A stretch of 64,000 bases of DNA, taken from Eledone cirrhosa. Its lineage: Eukaryota; Mollusca; Cephalopoda; Octopoda; Eledonidae. Position 1 is the first letter of the stretch, and each line of letters starts with the position of its first letter. Made by a program: the position numbers and the translations under genes. The DNA is taken from contig OZ024744.1 in the NCBI GenBank assembly GCA_964016885.1, positions 21,272,298-21,336,297 of the forward strand, read 5' to 3'. The notes under the pieces are model-generated. The model did no database searches. It worked only from the letters and a program-made list of their open reading frames with translations, and had not been told where the DNA came from. Below are positions 37,001 through 51,500 of the stretch, one piece after another.

Positions 37001-38639
37001 CCTCGTTCAATTACTGTTGCTCTCCTCGTTCAATTACTGTTGCTCTCCTCTTCAATTACTATTTCTCTCCTCTTTCAATTACTGTTGCTCTCCTCGTTCA
37101 ATTACTGTTGCTCTTCCCTTCAATTACTGTTGTTGTCCTCGTTCAATTACTGTTGCTCTTCCCTTCAATTACTGTTGCTCTCCTCGTTCAATTACTGTTA
37201 CTCTCCTCGTTCGATTACTGTTGCTCTCCTCGTTCAATTACTGTTGCTCTTCCCTTCAATTACTGTTGTTCTCCTCGTTCAATTACTGTTGCTCTCCTCT
37301 TCAATTACTGTTGCTCTCCTCTTCAATTACTGTTGCTCTCCTCGTTCAATTACTGTTGCTCTCATCCTCAATTACTGTTGCTTTCCTCTTCAATTACTAT
37401 TTCTCTCCTCTTTCAATTAGTGTTGCGCTCCTCATCAATTACTGTTGCTCTCCTCGTTCAATTACTGTTACTCTCCACTTCAATTACTATTCTCTCCTCT
37501 TTCAATTACTGTTGCTCTCCTCTTTCAATTACTGTTGCTCTCCTCGTTCAATTACTGTTGCTCTCCTCGTTCGATTACTGTTGCTCTCCTCGTTTAATTA
37601 CTGTTGCTCTTCCCTTCAATTACTGTTGTTCTCCTCGTTCAATTACTGTTGCTCTCCTCTTCAATTACTGTTGCTCTCCTCTTCAATTACTGTTGCTCTC
37701 CTCGTTCAATTACTGTTGCTCTCATCCTCAATTACTGTTGCTCTCCTCTTCAATTACTGTTGCTCTCCTCTTCAATTAATGTTGCTCTCCTCTTCAATTA
37801 CTTTTGCTCTCCTCTTCAATTACTGTTGCTCTCCTCTTTCAATTACTGTTGCTCTCCTCCTCAATTACTGTTGCTCTCCTCTTCAACTACTATTTCTCTC
37901 CTCTTTAAATTACTGTTGTTCTCCTCTTCAATTACTGTTGCTCTCCTCGTTCAATTACTGTTGCTCTCCTCGTTCAATTACTGTTGCTCTCCTCGTTCAA
38001 TTACTGTTGCTCTCCTCTTTCAATTACTGTTGCTCTCCTCCTCAATTACTGTTGCTCTCCTCTTCAATTACTATTTCTCTCCTCGTTCAATTACTGTTGC
38101 TCTCCTCTTTCAATTACTGTTGCTCTCCTCGTTCAATTACTGTTGCTCTCCTCTTCAATTACTGTTGCTCTCCTCGTTCAATTACTGTTGCTCTCCTCGT
38201 TCAATTACTGTTGCTCTCCTCTTCAATTACTGTTGCTCTCCTCTTCAATTACTTTTGCTCTCCTCGTTCAATTACTGTTGCTCTCCTCGTTCAATTACTG
38301 TTGCTCTCCTCTTTCAATTACTGTTGCTCTCCTCCTCAATTACTGTTGCTCTCCTCTTCAATTACTATTTCTCTCCTCGTTCAATTACTGTTGCTCTCCT
38401 CTTCAATTACTATTATCTCCTCTTTCAATTACTGTTGCTCTCCTCTTTTAATTACTGTTGCTCTCCTCTTTTAATTACTGTTGCTCTCCTCGTTCAATTA
38501 CTGTTGCTCTCCTCTTCAATTACTGTTGCTCTCCTCTTCAATTACTTTTGCTCTCCTCTTCAATTACTGTTGCTCTCCTCGTTCAATTACTGTTGCTCTC
38601 CTCCTCAATTACTGTTTCTCTCCTCTTTCAATTACTGTT

Positions 38640-38760
38640 GCTCTTCTATTTCAATTACTGATGCTCTACTTTTCAATTACTGTTGCTCTCCTCTTCCATT
38701 ACTCTTGCTCTCCTCTTCAAATATCTGGTCATCTCATCTTTCAATTAATGTTGCTCTCCT
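38640..38760. repeat. Diverged island 1 in the array
   Basis: A short run of degenerate units (CTTCTATTTC, CTGATGCTCTACTTTTC, CTTCCATTACTCTTG) with an odd unit AAATATCTGGTCATCTCATC at 38719-38738. It separates domain A from domain B. Confidence 0.7.
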
Positions 38761-40295
38761 CGTTCAATTACTGTTGCTCCTCTATTTCAATTAGTGTTGC
38801 TCTCCTCTTCAATTACTATTTCTCTCCTCTTTCAATTACTGTTGCTCTCCTCTTTCAATTACTGTTGCTCTCCTCGTTCAATTACTGTTGCTCTCCTCTT
38901 CAATCACTGTTGCTCTCCTCGTTCAATTACTGTTGCTCTCCTCTGCAATTACTGTTGCTCCCCTCTTCAATTGATGTTGCTCTCCTCTTTCAATTACTGT
39001 TGCTCACCTCGTTCAATTACTGTTGCTCTCCTCTTCAATTACTATTCCTCTTTCAATTAGTGTTGCTCTCCTCATCAATTACTGTTGCTCTCCTCGTTCA
39101 ATTACTGTTGCTCTCCTCTTCAATTACTATTCTCTCCTCTTTCAATTACTGTTGCTCTCCTCTTCAATTACGGTTGCTCTCTTGTACAATTACTGTTGCT
39201 CTCCTCGTTCAATTACTGTTGCTCTCCTCTTTCAATTACTGTTGCTCTCCTCGTTCAATTACTGTTGCTCTCCTCTTCAATTATTGTTGCTCTCCTCGTT
39301 CAATTACTGTTGCTCTCCTCGTTCAATTACTGTTGCTCTCCTCTTCAATTACTATTTCTCCTCTTTCAATTACTGTTGCTCTCCTCGTTCAATTCCTGTT
39401 GCTCTCCTCGTTCAATTACTGTTGCTCTCCTCGTCAATTACTGTTGCTCTCCTCGTTCAATTACTGTTGCTCTCCTCTTCAATTACTATTCTCTCCTCTT
39501 TCGAATTACTGTTGCTCTCCTCTTTCAATTACTGTTGCTCTCCTCTTCAATTACGGTTGCTCTCTTGTACAATTACTGTTGCTCTCCTCGTTCAATTACT
39601 GTTGCTCTCCTCTTCAATTACTGTTGCTCTCCTTTTCAATTACTGTTGCTCTCCTCTTCAATTACTGTTGCTCTCCTCGTTCAATTACTGTTGCTCTCCT
39701 CCTCAATTACTGTTGCTCCCCTCTTCAATTGCTGTTGCTCTCCTCTTTCAATTACTGTTGCTCTCCGCTTTCAATTACTGTTGCCCTCCTCTTCAATTAG
39801 TATTTCTCTCCTCTTTCATATAATGTTGCTCTCCTCTTCAATTACTGTTGCTCTCCTCTTCAATTACTGTTGCTCTCCTCGTTCAATTACTGTTGCTCTC
39901 CTCCTCAATTACTATACTCTCCTCTTTCAATTACTGTTGCTCTCCTCTTTCAATTACTGTTGCTCTCCTCGTTCAATTACTGTTGCTCTTCTCGTTCAAT
40001 TACTGTTGCTCTTCCCTTCAATTACTGTTTTTCTCCTCGTTCACTTACTTTTGCTCTGCTCTTCAATTACTGTTGCTCTCCTCTTCAATTACTGTTGCTC
40101 TCCTCGTTCAATTACTGTTGCTCTCCTCCTCAATTAATGTTGCTCTCCTCTTCAATTATTGTTGCTCTCCTCTTCAATTAATGTTGCTCTCCTCTTCAAT
40201 TACTGTTGCTCTCCTCTTCAGTTACTGTTGCTCTCCTCTTCAATTAATGTTGCTCTCCTCTTTTAATTACTTTTGCTCTCCTCGTTCAATTACTG

Positions 40296-42588
40296 TTGCT
40301 CTCCTCTTCAATTACTGTTGCTCTCCTCGTTCAATTACTGTTGCTCTCCTCGTTCAATTACTGTTGCTCTCCTCTTCAATTACTATTTCTCTCCTCTTGC
40401 AATTACTGTTGCTCTCCTCGTTCAATTACTGTTGCTCTCCTCGTTCAATTACTTATGCTCTTCTCATCAATTACTGTTGCTCTCCTCGTTCAATTACTGT
40501 TGCTCTCCTCTTCAATTACTGTTGTTCTCCTCGTTCAATTCCTGTTGCTCTCCTCTTTCAATTACTGTTGCTCTCCTCGTTCAATTACTGTTGCTCTCCT
40601 TGTTCAATTACTGTTGCTCTTCCCTTCAATTACTGTTGTTCTCCTCGTTCAATTACTGTTGCTCTCCACTTCAATTACTGTCGCTCTCCTCCTCAATTAC
40701 TCTTGCACTCCTCTTTCAATTACTGTCGCCCTCCTCTTCAATTACTGTTGCTCTCCACTTCAATTACTGTTGCTTTCCACTTCAATTACTGTTTTCTACT
40801 CTTCAATTATTGTTGCTCTCATCTTTCAATTACTGTTGCTCTCATCTTTCAATTACTGTTGCTCTCTTCTTACAATTACTGTTGCTCTCCTCTTTATTTA
40901 CTGTTGCTCTCCTCTTCCACTACTATTGCTCCCCTCTTCCATTACTGTTGCTCTCCTCTCCCATTACTGATTCTCTCCTCTTTCAATTACTGTTGCTCTC
41001 CTCTTCAATTACTGTTGCGCGCCTATTCAATTACTGTTGCTCCACTCTTCAATTATTGTTTCTCTCCTCTTTCAATTACTGTTGCTCTCCTCTTCAATTA
41101 CTGTAGCTTTCCTCTTTCAATTACTGTTGCTCTCCTCTTTCAATTACTGTTGCTCTCCTCTTTCAATTACTGTTGCTCTCCTCTTCAATTACTGTTGCGC
41201 TCCTATTCAATTACTGTTGCTCCACTCTTCAATTAATGTTTCTCTCCTCTTTCAATTACTGTTGCTCTCCTCTTCAATTACTGTAGCTTTCCTCTTTCAA
41301 TTACTGTTGCTCTCCTCATCAATTACTGTTGCTCTCCTCGTTCAATTACTGTTGCTCTCCTCTTCAATTACTATTCTCTCCTCTTTCAATTACTGTTGCT
41401 CTCCTCTTTCAATTAATGTTGCTCTCCTCGTTAAATTACTGTTGCTCTCCTCGTTCAATTACTGTTGCTCTTCTCGTTCAATTACTGTTGCTCTTCCCTT
41501 CAATTACTGTTTTTCTCCTCGTTCAATTACTTTTGCTCTCCTCTTCAATTACTGTTGCTCTCCTCTTCAATTACTGTTGCTCTCCTCGTTCAATTACTGT
41601 TGCTCTCCTCCTCAATTAATGTTGCTCTCCTCTTCAATTATTGTTGCTCTCCTCTTCAATTAATGTTGCTCTCCTCTTCAATTACTGTTGCTCTCCTCTT
41701 CAGTTACTGTTGCTCTCCTCTTCAATTAATGTTGCTCTCCTCTTTCAATTACTGTTGCTCTCCTCGTTCAATTACTGTTGCTCTCCTCTTCAATTACTGT
41801 TGCTCTCCTCGTTCAATTACTGTTGCTCTCCTCGTTCAATTACTGTTGCTCTCCTCTTCAATTACTATTTCTCTCCTCTTGCAATTACTGTTGCTCTCCT
41901 CGTTCAATTACTGTTGCTCTCCTCGTTCAATTACTTATGCTCTTCTCATCAATTACTGTTGCTCTCCTCGTTCAATTACTGTTGCTCTCCTCTTCAATTA
42001 CTGTTGTTCTCCTCGTTCAATTCCTGTTGCTCTCCTCTTTCAATTACTGTTGCTCTCCTCGTTCAATTACTGTTGCTCTCCTTGTTCAATTACTGTTGCT
42101 CTTCCCTTCAATTACTGTTGTTCTCCTCGTAGAATTACTGTTGCTCTCCACTTCAATTACTGTCGCTCTCCTCCTCAATTACTCTTGCACTCCTCTTTCA
42201 ATTACTGTCGCCCTCCTCTTCAATTACTGTTGCTCTCCACTTCAATTACTGTTGCTTTCCACTTCAATTACTGTTTTCTACTCTTCAATTATTGTTGCTC
42301 TCATCTTTCAATTACTGTTGCTCTCATCTTTCAATTACTGTTGCTCTCTTCTTACAATTACTGTTGCTCTCCTCTTTATTTACTGTTGCTCTCCTCTTCC
42401 ACTACTATTGCTCCCCTCTTCCATTACTGTTGCTCTCCTCTCCCATTACTGATTCTCTCCTCTTTCAATTACTGTTGCTCTCCTCTTCAATTACTGTTGC
42501 GCTCCTATTCAATTACTGTTGCTCCACTCTTCAATTAATGTTTCTCTCCTCTTTCAATTACTGTTGCTCTCCTCTTCAATTACTGTAG
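40296..42588. repeat. Tandem higher-order duplication, offset 1482
   Basis: Landmarks at 40296 and 41037 recur at 41778 and 42519, including the AATTACTTATGCTCTTCTCATC unit and the full CCACTACTATTG cassette. Confidence 0.8.
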
Positions 42589-45500
42589 CTTTCCTCTTTC
42601 AATTACTGTTGCTCTCCTCTTTCAATTACTGTTGCTCTCCTCGTTCAATTACTGTTGCTCTCCTCTTCAATTATTGTTGCTCTCCTCGTTCAATTACTGT
42701 TGCTCTCCTCGTTCAATTACTGTTGCTCTCCTCTTCAATTACTATTTCTCCTCTTTCAATTACTGTTGCTCTCCTCGTTCAATTCCTGTTGCTCTCCTCG
42801 TTCAATTACTGTTGCTCTCCTCGTCAATTACTGTTGCTCTCCTCGTTCAATTACTGTTGCTCTCCTCTTCAATTACTATTCTCTCCTCTTTCGAATTACT
42901 GTTGCGCTCCTATTCAATTACTGTTGCTCCACTCTTCAATTAATGTTTCTCTCCTCTTTCAATTACTGTTGCTCTCCTCTTCAATTACTGTAGCTTTCCT
43001 CTTTCAATTACTGTTGCTCTCCTCTTTCAATTACTGTTGCTCTCCTCGTTCAATTACTGTTGCTCTCCTCTTCAATTATTGTTGCTCTCCTCGTTCAATT
43101 ACTGTTGCTCTCCTCGTTCAATTACTGTTGCTCTCCTCGTTCAATTACTGTTGCTCTCCTTGTTCAATTACTGTTGCTCTTCCCTTCAATTACTGTTGTT
43201 CTCCTCGTTCAATTACTGTTGCTCTCCTCTTCAATTACTGTTGCTCTCCTCTTCAATTACTGTTGCTCCCCTCTTCAATTACTGTTGCTCTCCTCGTTCA
43301 ATTACTGTTGCTCTCCTCCTCAATTACTGTTGCTCCCCTCTTCAATTGCTGTTGCTCTCCTCTTTCAATTACTGTTGCTCTCCTCTTTCAATTACTGTTG
43401 CCCTCCTCTTCAATTACTATTTCTCTCCTCTTTCATATACTGTTGTTCTCCTCTTCAATTACTGTTGCTCTCCTCTTCAATTACTATTTTTCTCCTCTTT
43501 CAATTACTGTTGCTCTCCTCTTTCAATTACTGTTGCTCTCCTCGTTCAATTACTGTTGCTCTCCTCTTCAATCACTGTTGCTCTGCTCGTTCAATTACTG
43601 CTGCTCTCCTCCGCAATTACTTTTGCTCCCCTCTTCAATTGCTGTTGCTCTCCTCTTTCAATTACTGTTGCTCTCCTCGTTCAATTACTGATGCTATCCT
43701 CTTCAATTACAATTCTCTCCTCTTTCAATTACTGTTGCTCTCCTCTTCAATTACTGTTGCTCTCCTCTTCAATTACTGTTGCTCTCTTGTACAGTTACTC
43801 TTGCTCTCCTCGTTCAATTACTGTTGCTCTCCTCTTTCAATTACTGTTGCTCTCCTCGTTCAATTACTGTTGCTCTCCTCTTCAATTATTGTTGCTCTCC
43901 TCGTTCAATTACTGTTGCTCTCCTCGTTCAATTACTGTTGCTCTCCTCTTCAATTACTATTTCTCCTCTTTCAATTACTGTTGCTCTCCTCGTTCAATTC
44001 CTGTTGCTCTCCTCGTTCAATTACTGTTGCTCTCCTCGTCAATTACTGTTGCTCTTCTCGTTCAATTACTGTTGCTCTCCTCTTCAATTACTATTCTCTC
44101 CTATTTCGAATTACTGTTGCTCTCCTCTTTCAATTACTGTTGCTATCCTCGTTCAATTACTGTTGCTCTCCTTGTTCAATTACTGTTGCTCTTCCCTTCA
44201 ATTACTGTTGTTCTCCTCGTTCAATTACTGTTGGTCTCCTCTTCAATTACTGTTGCTCTCCTCTTCAATTACTGTTGCTCTCCTCTTCAAATACTGTTGC
44301 TCTCCTCTTCAATTACTGTTGCTCTCCTCGTTCAATTACTGTTGCTCTCCGCTTTCAATTACTGTTGCTCCCCTCTTCAATTGCTGTTGCTCTCCTCTTT
44401 CAATTACTGTTGCTCTCCTCTTTCAATTACTGTTGCCCTCCACTTCAATTACTATTTCTCTCCTCTTTCATATACTGTTGCTCTCCTCTTCAATTACTGT
44501 TGCTCTCCTCTTCAATTACTGTTGCTCTCCTCGTTCAATTACTGTTGCTCTCCTCCTCAATTACTATTCTCTCTTCTTTCAATTACTGTTGCTCTCCTCT
44601 TTCAATTAATGTTGCTCTCCTCGGTCAATTACTGTTGCTCTCCTCGTTCAATTAATGTTGCTCTTCTTGTTCAATTACTGTTGCTCTTCCCTTCAATTAC
44701 TGTTTTTCTCCTCGTTCAATTACTGTTGCTCTCCTCTTCAATTACTGTTGCTCTCCTCTTCAATTACTGTTGCTCTCCTCGTTCAATTATTGTTGCTCTC
44801 CTCCTCAATTACTGTTGCTCTCCTCTTCAATTATTGTTGCTCTCCTCTTCAATTAATGTTGCTCTCCTCTTCAATTACTGTTGCTCTCCTCTTCAATTAC
44901 TGTTGCTCTCCTCTTCAATTAATGTTGCTCTCCTCTTTCAATTACTGTTGCTCTCCTCGTTCAATTACTGTTGCTCTCCTCTTCAATTACTGTTGCTCTC
45001 CTCGTTCAATTACTGTTGCTCTCCTCGTTCAATTACTGTTGCTCTCCTCTTCAATTACTATTTCTCTCCTCTTTCAATTACTGTTGCTCTCCTCGTTCAA
45101 TTACTGTTGCTCTCCTCTTCAATTACTGTTGTTCTCCTCGTTCAATTACTGTTGCTCTCCTCTTTCAATTACTGTTGCTCTCCTCGTTCAATTACTGTTG
45201 CTCTCCTTGTTCAATTACTGTTGCTCTTCCCTTCAATTACTGTTGTTCTCCTCGTTCAATTACTGTTGCTTTCCACTTCAATTACTGTTTTCTACTCTTC
45301 AATTATTGTTGCTCTCATCTTTCAATTACTGTTGCTCTCATCTTTCAATTACTGTTGCTCTCTTCTTTCAATTACTGTTGCTCTCCTCTTTATTTACTGT
45401 TGTTCTCCTCTTCCACTACTATTGCTCCCCTCTTCCATTACTGTTGCTCTCCTCTCCCATTACTGATTCTCTCATCTTTCAATTACTGTTGCTCTCCTCT

Positions 45501-48500
45501 TCAATTACTGTTGCGCTCCTATTCAATTACTGTTGCTCCACTCTTCAAATAATGTTTCTCTCCTCTTTCAATTACTGTTGCTCTCCTCTTCAATTACTGT
45601 AGCTTTCCTCTTTCAATTACTGTTGCTCTCCTCTTTCAATTACTGTTGTTCTCCTCGTTCAATTCCTGTTGCTCTCCTCGTTCAATTACTGTTGCTCTCC
45701 TCGTCAATTACTGTTGCTCTCCTCGTTCAATTACTGTTGCTCTCCTCTTCAATTACTATTCTCTCCTCTTTCGAATTACTGTTGCTCTCCTCTTTCAATT
45801 ACTGTTGCTCTCCTCGTTCAATAACTGTTGCTCTCCTTGTTCAATTACTGTTGCTCTTCCCTTCAATTACTGTTGTTCTCCTCGTTCAATTACTGTTGCT
45901 CTCCTCTTCAATTACTGTTGCTCTCCTCTTCAATTACTGTTGCTCTCCTCTTCAATTACTGTTGCTCTCCTCGTTCAATTACTGTTGCTCTCATCCTCAA
46001 TTACTGTTGCTTCCCTCTTCAATTGCTGTTGCTCTCCTCTTTCAATTACTGTTGCTCTCCTCTTTCAATTACTGTTGCCCTCCTCTTCAATTACTATTTC
46101 TCTCCTCTTTCATATACTGCTGCTCTCCTCTTCAATTACTGTTGCTCTCCTCTTCAATTACTGTTGCTCTCCTCGTTCAATTAATGTTGCTCTCCTCCTC
46201 AATTACTATTCTCTCCTCTTTCAATTACTGTTGCTCTCCTCTTTCAATTAATGTTGCTCTCCTCGTTCAATTACTGTTGCTCTCCTCGTTCAATTACTGT
46301 TGCCCTTCTCGTTCAATTACTGTTGCTCTTCCCTTCAATTACTGTTTTTCTCCTCGTTCAATTACTGTTGCTCTCCTCTTCAATTACTGTTGCTCTCCTC
46401 TTCAATTACTGTTGCTCTCCTCGTTCAATTACTGTTGCTCCTCTCCTCAATTACTGTTGCTCTCCTCTTCAATTATTGTTGCTCTCATCTTCAATTAATG
46501 TTGCTCTCCTCTTCAATTACTGTTGCTCTCCTCTTCAATTACTGATGCTCTCCTCTTCAATTAATGTTGCTCTCCTCTTTCAATTACTGTTGCTCTCCTC
46601 GTTCAATTACTGTTGCTCTCCTCTTCAATTACTGTTGCTCTCCTCGTTCAATTACTGTTGCTCTCCTCGTTCAATTACTGTTGCTCTCCTCTTCAATTAC
46701 TATTTCTCTCATCTTTCAATTACTGTTGCTCTCCTCGTTCAATTACTGTTGCTCTCCTCGTTCAATTACTTATGCTCCTCTCATCAATTACTGTTGCTCT
46801 CCTCGTTCAATTACTGTTGCTCTCCTCTTCAATTACTGTTGTTCTCCTCGTTCAATTACTGTTGCTCTCCTCTTTCAATTACTGTTGCTCTCCTCGTTCA
46901 ATTACTGTTGCTCTCCTTGTTCAATTACTGTTGCTCTTCCCTTCAATTACTGTTGTTCTCCTCGTTCAAATACTGTTGCTCTCCTCTTCAATTAATGTCG
47001 CTCACCACTTCAATTACTGTCGCTCTCCTCCTCAATTACTCTTGCACTCCCCTTTCAATTACTGTCGCCCTCCTCTTCAATTACTGTTGCTCTCCACTTC
47101 AATTACTGTTGCTTTCCACTTCAATTACTGTTTTCTACTCTTCAATGATTGTTGGTCTCATCTTTCAATTACTGTTGCTCTCATCTTTCAATTACTGTTG
47201 CTCTCTTCTTTCAATTACTGTTGCTCTCCTCTTTATTTACTGTTGCTCTCCTCTTCCACTACTATTGCTCCCCTCTTCCATTACTGTTGCTCTCCTCTCC
47301 CATTAATGATTCTCTCCTCTTTCAATTACTTTTGCTCTCCTCTTCAATTACTGTTGCGCTCCTATTCAATTACTGTTGCTCCACTCTTCAAATAATGTTT
47401 CTCTCCTCTTTCAATTACTGTTGCTCTCCTCGTTCAATTACTGTTGCTCTCCTCTTCAATCACTGTTGCTCTCCTCGTTCAATTACTGCTGCTCTCCTCC
47501 GCAATTGCTTTTGCTCCCCTCTTCAATTGCTGTTGCTCTCCTCTTTCAATTACTGTTGCTCTCCTCGTTCAATTACTGTTGCTCTCCTCTTCAATTACTA
47601 TTTCTCTCCTCTTTCAATTAGTGTTGCTCTCCTCATCAATTAGTGTTGCTCTCCTCGTTCAATTACTGTTGCTCTCCTCTTCAATTACAATTCTCTCCTC
47701 TTTCAATTATTGTTGCTCTCCTCTTCAATTACTGTTGCTCTCCTCTTCAATTACTGTTGCTCTCTTGTACAGTTACTCTTGCTCTCCTCGTTCAATTACT
47801 GTTGCTCTCCTGTTTCAATTACTGTTGCTCTCCTCGTTCAATTACTGTTGCTCTCCTCTTCAATTATTGTTGCTCTCCTCGTTCAATTACTGTTGCTCTC
47901 CTCTTCAATTACTATTTCTCCTCTTTCAATTACTGTTGCTCTCCTCGTTCAATTCCTGTTGCTCTCCTCGTTCAATTACTGTTGCTCTCCTCGTCAATTA
48001 CTGTTGCTCTTCTCGTTCAATTACTGTTGCTCTCCTCTTCAATTACTATTCTCTCCTCTTTCGAATTACTGTTGCTCTCCTCTTTCAATTACTGTTGCTA
48101 TCCTCGTTCAATTACTGTTGCTCTCCTTGTTCAATTACTGTTGCTCTTCCCTTCAATTACTGTTGTTCTCCTCGTTCAATTACTGTTGCCCTCCTCTTCA
48201 ATTACTGTTGCTCTCCTCTTCAAATACTGTTGCTCTCCTCTTCAATTACTGTTGCTCTCCTCGTTCAATTACTGTTGCTCTCCGCTTTCAATTACTGTTG
48301 CTCCCCTCTTCAATTGCTGTTGCTCTCCTCTTTCAATTACTGTTGCTCTCCTCTTTCAATACTGTTGACCTCCTCTTCAATTACTGTTGCTCTCCTCTTC
48401 AATTATTGTTGCTCTCATCTTCAATTAATGTTGCTCTCCTCTTCAATTACTGTTGCTCTCCTCTTCAATTACTGTTGCTCTCCTCTTCAATTAATGTTGC

Positions 48501-48542
48501 TCTCCTCTTTCAATTACTGTTGCTCTCCTCGTTCAATTACTG

Positions 48543-51500
48543 TTGCTCTCCTCTTCAATTACTGTTGCTCTCCTCGTTCAATTACTGTTGCTCTCCTCGT
48601 TCAATTACTGTTGCTCTCCTCTTCAATTACTATTTCTCTCATCATTCAATTACTGTTGCTCTCCTCGTTCAATTACTGTTGCTCTCCTCGTTCAATTACT
48701 TATGCTCCTCTCATCAATTACTGTTGCTCTCCTCGTTCAATTACTGTTGCTCTTCTCTTCAATTACTGTTGTTCTCCTCGTTCAATTACTGTTGCTCTCC
48801 TCTTTCAATTACTGTTGCTCTCCTCGTTCAATTACTGTTGCTCTCCTTGTTCAATTACTGTTGCTCTTCCCTTCAATTACTGTTGTTCTCCCCGTTCAAT
48901 TACTGTTGCTCTCCTCTTCAATTAATGTCGCTCTCCACTTCAATTACTGTCGCTCTCCTCCTCAATTACTCTTGCACTCCTCTTTCAATTACTGTCGCCC
49001 TCCTCTTCAATTACTGTTGCTCTCCACTTCAATTACTGTTGCTTTCCACTTCAATTACTGTTTTCTACTCTTCAATGATTGTTGCTCTCATCTTTCAATT
49101 ACTGTTGCTCTCATCTTTCAATTACTGTTGCTCTCTTTTTCAATTACTGTTGCTCTCCTCTTTATTTACTGTTGCTCTCCTCTTCCACTACTATTGCTCC
49201 CCTCTTCCATTACTGTTGCTCTCCTCTCCCATTACTGATTCTCCCCTCTTTCAATTACTGTTGCTCTCCTCTTCAATTACTGTTGCGCTCCTATTCAATT
49301 ACTGTTGCTCCACTCTTCAAATAATGTTTCTCTCCTCTTTCAATTACTGTTGCTCTCCTCTTCAATTATTGTAGCTTTCCTCTTTCAATTACTGTTGCTC
49401 TCCTCTTTCAATTACTGGTGCTCTCCTCTTCAATCACCTTTGCTCTCCTCGTTCAATTACTGCTGCTCTCCTCCGCAATTGCTTTTGCTCCCCTCTTCAA
49501 TTGCTGTTGCTCTGCTCTTTCAATTACTGTTGCTCTCCTCGTTCAATTACTGTTGCTCTCCTCTTCAATTACTATTTCTCTCCTCTTTCAATTACTGTTG
49601 CTCTCCTCGTTCAATTACTGTTGCTCTCCTCTTCAATTACAATTCTCTCCTCTTTCAATTATTGTTGCTCTCCTCTTCAATTACTGTTGCTCTCCTCTTC
49701 AATTACTGTTGCTCTCTTGTACAGTTACTCTTGCTCTCCTCGTTCAATTACTGTTGCTCTCCTCTTTCAATTACTGTTGCTCTCCTCGTTCAATTACTGT
49801 TGCTCTCCTCTTCAATTATTGTTGCTCTCCTCGTTCAATTACTGTTGCTCTCCTCGTTCAATTACTGTTGCTCTCCTCTTCAATTACTATTTCTCCTCTT
49901 TCAATTACTGTTGCTCTCCTCGTTCAATTCCTGTTGCTCTCCTCGTTCAATTACTGTTGCTCTCCTCGTCAATTACTGTTGCTCTTCTCGTTCAATTACT
50001 GTTGCTCTCCTCTTCAATTACTATTCTCTCCTCTTTCGAATTACTGTTGCTCTCCTCTTTCAATTACTGTTGCTATCCTCGTTCAATTACTGTTGCTCTC
50101 CTTGTTCAATTACTGTTGCTCTTCCCTTCAATTACTGTTGTTCTCATCGTTCAATTACTGTTGCTCTCCTCTTCAATTACTCTTGCTCTCCTCTTCAATT
50201 ACTGTTGCTCTCCTCTTCAAATAATGTTGCTCTCCTCTTCAATTACTGTTGCTCTCCTCGTTCAATTACTGTTGCTCTTCGCTTTCAATTACTGTTGCTC
50301 CCCTCTTCAATTGCTGTTGCTCTCCTCTTTCAATTACTGTTGCTCTCCTCTTTCAATTACTGTTGCCCTCCTCTTCAATTACTATTTCTCTCCTCTTTCA
50401 TATACTGTTGCTCTCCTCTTCAATTACTGTTGCTCTCCTCTTCAATTACTGTTGCTCTCCTCGTTCAATTACTGTTGCTCTCCTCCTCAATTACTATTCT
50501 CTCCTCTTTCAATTACTGTTGTACTCCTCTTTCAATTAATGTTGCTCTCCTCGGTCAATTACTGTTGCTCTCCTCTTCAATTACTGTTGCTCTCCTCTTC
50601 AATTACTGTTGCTCTCCTCGTTCAATTACTGTTGCTCTCCTCCTCAATTACTGTTGCTCTCCTCTTCAATTATTGTTGCTCTCCTCTTCAATTAATGTTG
50701 CTCTCCTCTTCAATTACTGTTGCTCTTCTCTTCAATTACTGTTGCACTCCTCTTCAATTAATGTTGCTCTCCTCTTTCATTTACTGTTGCTCTCCTCGTT
50801 CAATTACTGTTGCTCTCCTCTTCAATTACTGTTGCTCTCCTCGTTCAATTACTGTTGCTCTCCTCGTTCAATTACTGTTGCTCTCCTCTTCAATTACTAT
50901 TTCTCTCCTCTTTCAATTACTGTTGCTCTCCTCGTTCAATTACTGTTGCTCTCCTTGTTCAATTACTTATGCTCTTCTCATCAATTACTGTTGCTCTCCT
51001 CGTTCAATTACTGTTGCTCTCCTCTTCAATTACTGTTGTTCTCCTCGTTCAATTACTGTTGCTCTCCTTGTTCAATTACTGTTGCTCTACCCTTCAATTA
51101 CTGTTGTTCTCCTCGTTCAATTACTGTTGCTTTCCACTTCAATTACTGTTTTCTACTCTTCAATTATTGTTGCTCTCATCTTTCAATTACTGTTGCTCTC
51201 ATCTTTCAATTACTGTTGCTCTCTTATTTCAATTACTGTTGCTCTCCTCTTTATTTACTGTTCCTCTCCTCTTCCACTACTATTGCTCCCCTCTTCCATT
51301 ACTGTTGCTCTCCTCTCCCATTACTGATTCTCTCCTCTTTCAATTACTGTTGCTCTCCTCTTTCAATTACTGTTGCTCTCCTCGTTCAATTACTGTTGCT
51401 CTCCTTGTTCAATTACTGTTGCTCTTCCCTTCAATTACTGTTGTTCTCCTCGTTCAATTACTGTTGCTCTCCTCTTCAATTACTGTTGCTCTCCTCTTCA

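Larger units (their letters stand above)
15561..38640. repeat. Array domain A (TAGTG-marked higher-order units)
   Basis: Marked by recurrent units with AATTAGTG followed by CTCCTCATCAATTACTG (for example near 15570, 18770, 20850, 23305, 25260, 27630, 29830, 31535, 33630, 36050, 37420). These are rare after 39.1 kb. It lacks the CCACTACTATTGCTCC and TGTACAGTTACTC variants of domain B. Confidence 0.7.
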